This document shows positions 56,401 to 64,000 of a stretch of DNA of 64,000 bases, in pieces (the first letter of the stretch is position 1; each line of letters starts with the position of its first letter). The position numbers and the translations under genes were made by a program. The stretch is from Alnus glutinosa (lineage: Eukaryota; Streptophyta; Magnoliopsida; Fagales; Betulaceae). The notes beneath the pieces are model-generated. The model did no database searches and was not told the DNA's origin. It saw only the letters and a program-made list of their open reading frames with translations. Where the stretch lies: NCBI RefSeq assembly GCF_958979055.1, contig NC_084889.1, positions 33,235,261-33,299,260 on the forward strand, given 5' to 3'.

Positions 56401-59375
56401 CACAGACACCATGAAAAAAACCAATAGGGCCAATCAAATTTAAAAGAAACACCCAAACATACCCCTGGGCAAGTTGTCATCATTTTAATGAGTTCTGGCT
56501 ACTGTAGTTATGGAACCAATTGAGTTTGACCCAGCACAACTATTGCATTTACTATCGAATAAGAAGAAATATGCAACTGAACTGAAAACACATGGAACTT
56601 ACTGAAAATATTTACTTAGGACCTGGTAGAAGAATGAATAAAGCTAAAGAGTCGGCTTTCCCAAAAAAAAAAAAAAATCCATAACATGCTTTGAGACTCC
56701 TTGAGTATTCATTAAACTGCACTTTAAATTTGAGACAATCCAATAAGTCAATGTGACCTTTCGTAAGTTGACTATTGTATGATCTCTTCACAAACAAAAG
56801 AACCCATACCTCAATAGTCTTTCCATTTGATGCCGTGACAATGTCTCCAGGCCTCATACCTGTTCCACTTATCATATTCTCACAAGCTGCCACAATGAAA
56901 TGAACCTGCAAAGACAAGACACTTTCCTCACATAAGGCATATTACTAGATTCAACTGCTCAAAGTCTTAAAAAAAAGAACCAAAAAATTAAGACAAATAA
57001 AAATTTAAAACCAGTGCAAATTGATCAATTAGGATAATGTTCATTGCACCAAAATAAGAACAAAAACGACATCAAATTGCTGACCTCTACTCCAAGAGGT
57101 TTAATTTGACCAATAGCTTTTGCCGCACCTAGAACTGCTGCGGAACCCCCCATATCAAATTTCATGAGCTCAATTGAACAGCCAGGTCCTGTCTTGATGT
57201 TGTAGCCACCACTGATAACACAAAAAGGATGAATATTCAACACCCCATATAACTAAGAGCCATCAAAATCAAAGAAGAACACATAAGAAATAGTATTCCA
57301 ATAACTTATCCTAAGAAAATCCCACATCCATAACCATCAGAACAAGTAGGAAAAGAACTTGCAATAAAGAAGAAAGAAATACAAAATCATCCAGTGCAAT
57401 TGGCATACACAGTGAGACAGGAGTGACTCACTAGTTGGTAGATCATACTCAAGATATATCAACAATTACATAAATCAAGTCACAACTCAATTGCAATGTT
57501 GATGTAGGCATCAAATCTTGAACATCCCAAAAATCATAGGCAATGAATTCTCATTCTTTACCCTTTGCCCAGGTGATAACTGAACTAGTCAAAAAACATC
57601 TCAGCAGTTAACATATATTCACCTGTCAAAGGTCAACCCTTTTCCAACCAACGCCAACTTAACTTTGGCAGATCCACCTGGAGGTTTGTAGCACAAATGT
57701 ATGAAGTGAGGGGGATTTGCAGAGGCTGCAGCTACAGCCAGATATGACCCCATCTTCAATTTTTTGCATTCTTCAGCATCTAAAATTGTTGCAGAAAGAA
57801 CATCGCTGTACAAGGAAGCAATCTTTGAAGCCTCTTCTGCCAGTACCGCTGAAGTAGAAAAGTCATTGGATATAATTATTACCAAGAATTATCTTGTTTT
57901 GTAATAAACACCAACAGATATAACAAAATGCTAGCAAAGAAAGTAAAAGTTTTCAAATTTCATACTTAGTAATGCATTACACAAATATGATAATCAATAA
58001 CTGCCTAACAAATTACTACAGGACACAGGAATGAGGGATTATTCATAAGTTCAAGTCATACGAACCAGGGGTGAGTACATTGGCAGGCGAATTCACAAGC
58101 TCTCGCCCAAAAATTACTGCATATGAAACATCTTCCGCATACTTGAGCTTCTTTCCCAGTTCAGGTCCAGTTCCAAGACCAAGAATATCAACAGACTTAA
58201 GAGCTGGTTTCTTTGACTCTGATTTGTATCTATTATCTTCATATAATCCAAGTACAGTTCCTATGACAATTCAAACCATTCCACCATGTTTAGTCAAATT
58301 TTACCATAAATATACAACACCCAGACAATCATGAATTTAATTTACTAGATCATAAATCTAGTACCAGATGCTATCGCCGTAGCTGTGTTAAGCTTCAATT
58401 CAGCAGAGAGCCCCTCGGAAGAGGCCAGCACAATGGCAACATCACTTGCTTGAGCAGCCTTTGCTGCTGCTGCAACTGCCTCACCAAGACCCCGAAAAGC
58501 AGCTGTAGTTGAAGCAGACTGTCCAAGCCCAATCAAGCCAACCCTCTTTGAGCCAAGACCCGGAAGCCTAAGAACTGTTGACTGGCCAGCCTTACCGGTA
58601 AAATCCTCCTCGGAAGAGGCTTCAGCCAATAAACCGCCCAATTGAGCATCCAACTTCTTCAAAATTGAATTCTCAAATTTTGAGTTATCATCCTTTGACA
58701 TGTCTTTCTCTGTGACACCCACTGCAAGTATGTCTCCCTTCCATTCCGTCACATCAATCTCTTTTGCAGCAAAAGAGACCTGTCAGGAATTTTCACAAAC
58801 ACATAAAAGACTTTCCAGTAATTCAATCGATTTATGGATTTTAGCCGTTCAAAAACAATCAAATAAATCAGATACCGTGATCCTATCACAGCACTAAAGA
58901 AAAGAGTATGGATTCAGAGCAAACAAATATCAAACCTTCACAAAATTAGCTCTTATAATCCATCAAAAATTCTAGAATTATGAACCACAAACAGTGACAA
59001 ACTCTAGTGGTCTCAGTCTCAGAAACCCATCAGCAGTAACTCAATTATCCACATATTTCAGCCAAAACCCATCATTCAAAATGCACGATTATTACATAAA
59101 ATGGAAAAATAAATACTGGGTTTTCAGACTCCAAGAGTGTGAGAGGGAGAGAGCGAGACCTTCGGGGCTTCGATACTGGCGGGCAGAGTGAGCCCGAGAG
59201 TGGCCTGGGCGAGAGTGTGAGCCATAACCCTCCCTCTACGAGAGCTAAAGGGTGCGACCGCAAAAGAAACTCGAAGCGCACTCGAAGACCGAAGCTTAGC
59301 GAAGACCAAAGACGAAGAAGAACGAGAAGATGAAGCAACGAGTGCGGATGCCAATGACACAACAATGGCGGCCAT
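53421..59375 (-). CDS. LAP: Plastid leucine aminopeptidase, peptidase family M17
   Basis: Ten exons on the minus strand: 59375-59160, 58779-58365, 58260-58066, 57848-57623, 57211-57085, 56905-56810, 55310-55233, 54728-54668, 54089-53902, 53549-53421; 576 aa, all phases closing, near the 581 of Arabidopsis LAP2. The enzyme removes N-terminal residues from peptides as a two-metal hexamer. Residues 1 to about 50 are Ser/Arg-rich and Asp/Glu-free, a typical transit peptide. The N-terminal domain runs to about 270. Catalytic-domain residues are all present: Lys345 and Asp350 (GKGLTFDSGGY), Lys357, Asp370 (MKFDMGGSA), and Asp430, Glu432 and Arg434 in the M17 signature NTDAEGRL. It ends HIDLAGPVW...VEWVLKNSS. 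Exon 1 is joined by GT-AG after SIEAPK. Introns carry a hAT-like MITE and a LINE tail. LAP2 versus LAP3 orthology cannot be settled here. Confidence 0.94.
54166..54298 (+). mobile_element. 133-bp LINE 3'-end insertion in LAP intron 8
   Basis: Perfect direct repeats AGTTCAGCAGATAT flank it (54152-54165, 54299-54312). The 3' end is ACTTAACCAAAAAAATAAAA. The body includes GTTTACTAGGGTTGCGCCC and CTTTTAATGAAATGC, text typical of LINE 3' UTRs. Confidence 0.75.
56071..56353. mobile_element. hAT-type MITE in LAP intron 6
   Basis: Long inverted arms (GGGACAGAGTTTTCCTCC and its partner GGACAAAGATTTCCTCC on the opposite strand) span 283 bp. The 8-bp GTCTTAGA flanks both sides exactly (56063-56070, 56354-56361). 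Confidence 0.8.
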
Positions 59376-60222
59376 TTTCGTGTGTGTGGGACTCTACCTA
59401 TTTATAGTGAACCCTCAAAGTGATCGAATAGAGCGTGAGTGAGGCGCCGAAGATGATGGGGCGCGTGCGTTGTCATCACCACCTAGATAGAACCAAGTGC
59501 ACTTGTAGACTGTAGTAGTGCATTTGTTATAATTTTAGCATTACCCTAGAACCAATACCGCCTGCTGTGTGGGTCCTGCTTTCCTTAAACCTGTTCCTCT
59601 TTTTCTTTTCTTTTTTTTTCTTTTTTTTAATAACAACTTTGATGATTATCCCTTCAGGTTCCTTGTTTGATGTGATGTGGAATAGGACGCTTTATTATTG
59701 TTCCTTGGATCCCTTTTTAGTTTAGTTTGCTTAACTATTAAGGAAGAACTCTCAACTCTATTTGCATAATAATAAATTTTAAAAAAAATTGTTTATAAAA
59801 TTTAGTTTCAGACAAAAAAGAAAAAAAAAATCAATGCAAAACTTATCATTTATGAGTATTTATATAATTTATATACTTAATGTAAGCAATTCATCATTTC
59901 AATACGACACAAACTTTATGGACGGTCACAATTTGTTTGAAAATATATGTTATTTACTTAGGAAAAAAAAAATGACTTGCGAGGTCAGATGACAGCATGT
60001 GAGTTTATGGAGTCTTGCATTTAATCACGGAAGGCTGGGCCAAATGCTATCACAATTTCATCCACGGCACGCTTATCAAGAAATGCCCACTAATTAAGAC
60101 TACTTTCTTTTTTCTTTTTCTTAAAAAAAAAAAACACAAAACACAAAAAACAACATTCATTCATCAATGAACAGAATTACCATGAACACCAAGAAGAATG
60201 AATTCTCCAATAATAAATTCAA

Positions 60223-60591
60223 TGGATAATTACACTTAACCTTCCTGATTTAGTTACGGTGTGGTGATTTACCCTCTAATGTATCAAAATTGATACATGA
60301 CCCCCCCAAACTTGCTAATGTGTAACAAAATCGACCTTCCGTCCAATCGCCCGTCCGTTTAGACGAAAAGTCGGTCACGTGCAAGTCACGTGACCGTTTA
60401 AGACAGAGACCCTCCCCAAGTCACGTGACTTGCACGTGACCGACTTTCCGTCCAAACGAACGGGCGATTGGACGGAAGGTCGATTTTGTCACACGTTAAC
60501 AAATTCGGGGAGGTCATATATCAATTTTGGTACATTGGGAGGTAAATCGTCACACTGTAGATAAATCAGGAGGGTTAAGTGTAATTATCCC
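60223..60591. mobile_element. 369-bp MULE-type MITE with perfect 9-bp target duplication
   Basis: Almost wholly an inverted repeat with ends (T/G)GGATAATTACACTTAA. TAAATTCAA flanks both sides (60214-60222, 60592-60600). The centre holds repeated GTCACGTGA boxes. Confidence 0.88.
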
Positions 60592-61324
60592 TAAATTCAA
60601 ATTGAGAAAAAATAGCACCAGAACACGAAACACCAATTAGGAAATGGATTTTTTTTTTCACACCAAAAGAGTCAAAAATTTATCGGTACCTTGAACAAAG
60701 TTAAGGATGAGGACGGATGAAGCACCAAAACAATAAAAGGCAAAGACATGAAGACAATTTTTTTTTATTTTTTTTTTGCGCAAGTAGTTTATACATATTT
60801 GAATTGGGTCCAAAAGTTGATAAGCCTAATATGAAAGGATATGTGGGATTTGGATTTGGTGGTGTAAAAAAAATTGTAATATATGTATTATAGTTTTTTC
60901 AATGGTTCAAATTTAATTTCATATTTTTTTATAAGAAAGAAAGAGAGATAGCTGAAATAACTACAACACATTTTTACAGCACCTAAGCCAAATCAGAATA
61001 ATGTAAGCCTCCACTTGCTTAGATACTCACTAGAGATGTTCGATCACCTATCCAAGTAAATAGGAGCCACCTGTCCTCTCACGGACAGCCCACTAAACCC
61101 GATTTATGTTTGTAATCTACATTAATAAATTGGATTCCTTGCAATTTTTTGTTCGCATTATTAGTAATATGGATAGAAAATGTGAAAAAACACTATGAAC
61201 TTACATGTCTCGTAAGAACTTCATTTTGCCAGCAAAATTATTAAAAAATCTCTATCCTTACACATTCATGAAGAAAATTACACTGTTAAAAGTTGGTAGT
61301 TAATCTAAGATCTTAGACTATAAA

Positions 61325-61847
61325 CAATAAATGCTTTACATAAGGGCACCTTTAAAGTATCCAATATAAATCATCTATATTATTCCAAGTGCTGAAAAAA
61401 AAAAAAATGTAATCTTAGCAGGGTCCATGGTCTCTAGAAACATGAAATTCTCATTAGAGTTGGGCATCTTACTTTTCTAAGAGTAATCCCATTTGGCAAC
61501 AATAAATGCTTTACATAAGGGCACCTTTAAAGTATCCAATATAAATCATCTATATTATTCCAAGTGCTGAAAAAAAAAAAATGTAATCTTAGCAGGGTCC
61601 ATGGTCTCTAGAAACATGAAATTCTCATTAGAGTTGGGCATCTTACTTTTCTAAAAGTAATCCCATTTGGCAACAATAAATGCTTTACATAAGGGCACCT
61701 TTAAAGTATCCAATATAAATCATCTATATTATTCCAAGTGCTGAAAAAAAAAAAATGTAATCTTAGCAGGGTCCATGGTCTCTAGAAACATGAAATTCTC
61801 ATTAGAGTTGGGCATCTTACTTTTCTAAGAGTAATCCCATTTGGCAA
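61325..61847. repeat. Three-copy tandem repeat, 174-175 bp units
   Basis: Units 61325-61499, 61500-61673 and 61674-61847 start CAATAAATGCTTTACATAAG. They differ only by a few bases, such as the length of an A tract and CTAAGAG versus CTAAAAG. The identity implies a very recent expansion. No open frame. Confidence 0.92.
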
Positions 61848-62013
61848 CCCCCTCCCCTCAGAATAGGGGGGAATTTTTTTTAAGTGGTAGTAAAAATTGA
61901 TTGATGTGAATTTGTGATATAAAGTAAAAATAATTTATATGGAAAAGTATAAAAAAATTTGTATTGTAGTGAGTTTTTTTTATTTAAATAATAATAAAAA
62001 ATTGTTTATGTGA

Positions 62014-62054
<41 letters not shown>

Positions 62055-62314
62055 AAAATGAGTGAAGGGGAAGGGGAAGGGGAGGGAATTGACAAACGGG
62101 CCTAAGCTATGTTTCTCAACAATTGAGAATCTCATAAAGAAAAAGGTCCATTTGTTTATGTTTTTTTATGGTGTTTTTTTTTAAATATATATATATATTA
62201 TGTCACATAAAAATAAGAGTATTTTTGTGTATTTTATATTTTTGATTATTTGTTAATATTTTTATTTCAAAAGAATAATAAAAAAAGAGAAATAAAAAGG
62301 GTTATCAATTAAAG

Positions 62315-62640
62315 TCACAAGGATTTTAAGATGATGTGACCCTTCCCACATATTGTGATTTGTGTAACACTTCTAAATTTTTTTGCAACCTTGTACACCT
62401 TCCTTGCAAGAGTTGAAGACATTGGTGCAGTTGGTAAACTCATTGTGTCAACACAGGTTATGAGAGAAGACTCTGCATAAGAAGAGTGTGTCACATTAAA
62501 AGGTGACAATTCCTTTGTAGTGGATACCTTTTGCAAAATCGAGGTATGAGAAGTTGGTGGAGTATTCTTCATTGCCGTAAGGAAGTGGGCACCAAGCATC
62601 ATCCTATCCTGGAAGCTGCTGGAAGTGGCGAGCCTTTTGG
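62315..62640 (-). mobile_element. Inverted partial copy of LINE ORF1
   Basis: The minus frame 62315-62602 gives ILQKVSTTKELSPF and THSSYAESS and TLARKVYKVAKK. The plus frame 63440-63811 gives the same text with few changes, so this is an opposite-strand copy of part of the LINE that begins at about 62963. Confidence 0.7.
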
Positions 62641-62864
62641 AAAGACTAGACTTTTTTATAACATCTTAACCATTATGAATAATCTCTTCATATAAGAAAA
62701 ATATCATTCAAATAATAACTATTATACAAACTAGGCTTCACAATAAAATTGAAGATAAGTTTTTGATTGATTATTTGATGTTTTACAATGAAAAAAAAAT
62801 TGTTGAAAAATTTCCTTATATATCACAAGCCAAACTCATGAAATATTGGAATTTTTTTTTTTAA

Positions 62865-62960
62865 ATATACCTTGATAAGATTTTCCTCATTTTTCTTCTT
62901 TTTGCTTGGTGAAAGTGAAACAATTCAAGAATAATATACCTTGATAAGATTTTCCTCATT
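62865..62960. repeat. 27-bp direct repeat, 69-bp spacing
   Basis: ATATACCTTGATAAGATTTT followed by CCTCATT occurs at 62865-62891 and 62934-62960, with 42 bp between. There is no poly(A), so a local duplication is more likely than a retro-insertion. It lies at the left border of the LINE ORF1 text. Confidence 0.65.
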
Positions 62961-62962
62961 CC

Positions 62963-64000
62963 TCAAGGCTCACACTCTTCGGTCCATCAGCGCTCCATTT
63001 CCATCAGGGCTATGCTTCCATGGGCATATCTCTTATGGACATTGAGCTCATGCCTCAAAGCCCTTCTTCTTTGGCCCATCATCCACAAGTAAGCAATCCC
63101 CTTGTTTCCACCTCCTTTCCTTATAGCAATTTAATGCCTAATTTTGATTCACATGATCCACCAACACATGCATTTCACCCGGGCTCCCAATCAAATCCCA
63201 TGCATATACCACCCCACATATACACTAACCCGATCATTTCATTGCTCCCATCTCCTTTCCAAATATACAATAGCCACCCCACTGGCCTCAACTACCCAAA
63301 TGCCCCTACCTCACACATTTTACCAACTCACACCTCTAGGTCCTCCACCCGTCACCATCCATACCAAAGAAAGGGTAGTGTCTCGGTTGCACTTGGGTAT
63401 TCACAAACAAAGTAGGTCTATCCTTCACCTCTCTCAGAGTTGAGTCAGATCACTGGGCAAAAAAGAATGGTTGTTTCTGAAGTCTCGAAGCTTTTTTCTA
63501 GTCCTTCTAAAAGGCTTTCCACTTCCAGCAACTTCCAAGATATGATGATGCTTGCTACCCACTCCCTCACAACAATGAATAAAACTCCACCAGCTCCTCA
63601 TACCCCGGTTCTACAAAAGGTATCCACTACAAAGGAATTGGCACCTTTTACTGTGACACACTCTTCTTATGCAGAGTCTTCTCCCACAACCCGTGTTGAC
63701 ACAATGGGTTTACCAACTACACCAATGTCTCCAACTCTTGCAAGGAAGGTGTACAAGGCTGCAAACAAATCCAGAAGTGTTACACAACTAATCTTCTCTT
63801 GCAGTGACTAAACCCTCTGCACCACTTGCAACGGCTGGCTCGCCCATGCCCCTTCCAGAGATATGATTGCTTTATCTTGGAATTGTAGAGGCTTAGCCCA
63901 AGCCTCTACAATTCGCAGTCTTAGGGCACTTATCATGAAATATAACCCTGATATTCTCTTTTTGTCTGAAACGAAGACTGGTCATTTTGTTTCAACCCCT
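62963..64000 (+). mobile_element. LINE with degenerate ORF1 and intact start of ORF2, running off the window
   Basis: Plus frames 63020-63415 (Pro/His/Ser-rich) and 63440-63811 look like an ORF1 C-terminus broken by at least one stop. ORF2 follows 51 bp later. The element continues beyond the window, so its 3' end and target duplication cannot be seen. Confidence 0.7.
63863..64000 (+). CDS. LINE ORF2, start of the APE-type endonuclease domain (partial)
   Basis: The frame is open from the ATG at 63863 to the window end (46 codons). It begins MIALSWNCRGLAQ, then SLRALIMKYNPDILFLSETK. SWNCRGL and LSETK are the first two motifs of the apurinic-endonuclease domain of plant L1 elements, carrying the catalytic Asn and Glu. 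Whether the rest of ORF2 is intact is unknown. Confidence 0.8.
   Translation, partial: MIALSWNCRGLAQASTIRSLRALIMKYNPDILFLSETKTGHFVSTP

Larger units (their letters stand above)
59376..63862. other. Intergenic region beyond the LAP promoter
   Basis: 59376-59520 should hold the LAP promoter. A MULE (60223-60591), a three-copy tandem repeat (61325-61847), a poly(A) tract of about 30 (62022-62051), an inverted LINE ORF1 scrap and LINE ORF1 text follow. No host gene is supported. Confidence 0.6.

Noticed and set aside
61325..61847. A CRISPR array
   Set aside because: Units are 174 bp with no spacer structure, and this is a plant nuclear genome.

Overview
The window is nuclear DNA from a flowering plant, most likely a woody core eudicot; the species cannot be named from sequence alone. 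The evidence is intron-rich genes with canonical GT-AG junctions, one U12-type AT-AC intron, plastid-targeted proteins with plant-only orthologues, AT-rich intergenic DNA with long homopolymers, many MITEs, L1-type LINE remnants, a tRNA-derived SINE and a scrap of chloroplast DNA.

Seven genes could be rebuilt exon by exon. Plus strand: an APO2-like chloroplast RNA-binding protein (3889-8842, 3 exons, 449 aa); a small single-exon protein with one membrane segment (10738-10977, 79 aa); the plastid lysophosphatidate acyltransferase LPAT1/ATS2 (13796-16908, 7 exons, 360 aa); and a group II cyclic-nucleotide-gated channel like CNGC5 (24811-37355, 7 exons, 728 aa, with a 29-nt first coding exon). 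Minus strand: a transmembrane-nine protein like TMN8 (41172-44837, 7 exons, 639 aa); a DNase I-like endonuclease/exonuclease/phosphatase-fold protein (48059-51551, 7 exons, 310 aa); and a plastid M17 leucine aminopeptidase (53421-59375, 10 exons, 576 aa). No operon logic applies. The set matches a conserved gene neighbourhood: from memory, Arabidopsis keeps APO2 next to CNGC5 on chromosome 5, and CNGC9, ATS2, a DNase I-like gene and LAP2/LAP3 on chromosome 4.

Layout: 1-3888 intergenic with a probable hAT-like element; 3889-8842 APO2 with a MITE in intron 1 and a long-TIR MULE in intron 2; 8843-13795 LINE remnant, tandem repeats, the small gene, a Tourist-like MITE and a MULE with a perfect 9-bp target duplication; 13796-16908 LPAT1; 16909-24810 AT-rich DNA with a nested MULE and an old LINE; 24811-37355 CNGC5, whose introns carry a SINE, several LINEs, a plastid ndhA fragment and MITEs; 37356-41171 a 5'-truncated LINE; 41172-59375 the three minus-strand genes; 59376-64000 a MULE, a three-copy 174-bp tandem repeat and the start of another LINE running off the window.

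The most unusual signal is a set of very small retro-insertions. About 14-23 nt, made of a short end such as ACTTATC plus poly(A), sit between direct repeats of 13-20 bp at many sites, and they match the 3' ends of longer LINEs in the same window. Other points for a second look are the chloroplast ndhA fragment nested in a LINE inside a CNGC5 intron, the U12 AT-AC intron, and the altered active-site motifs of the DNase I-like protein. I found no new multi-gene system.
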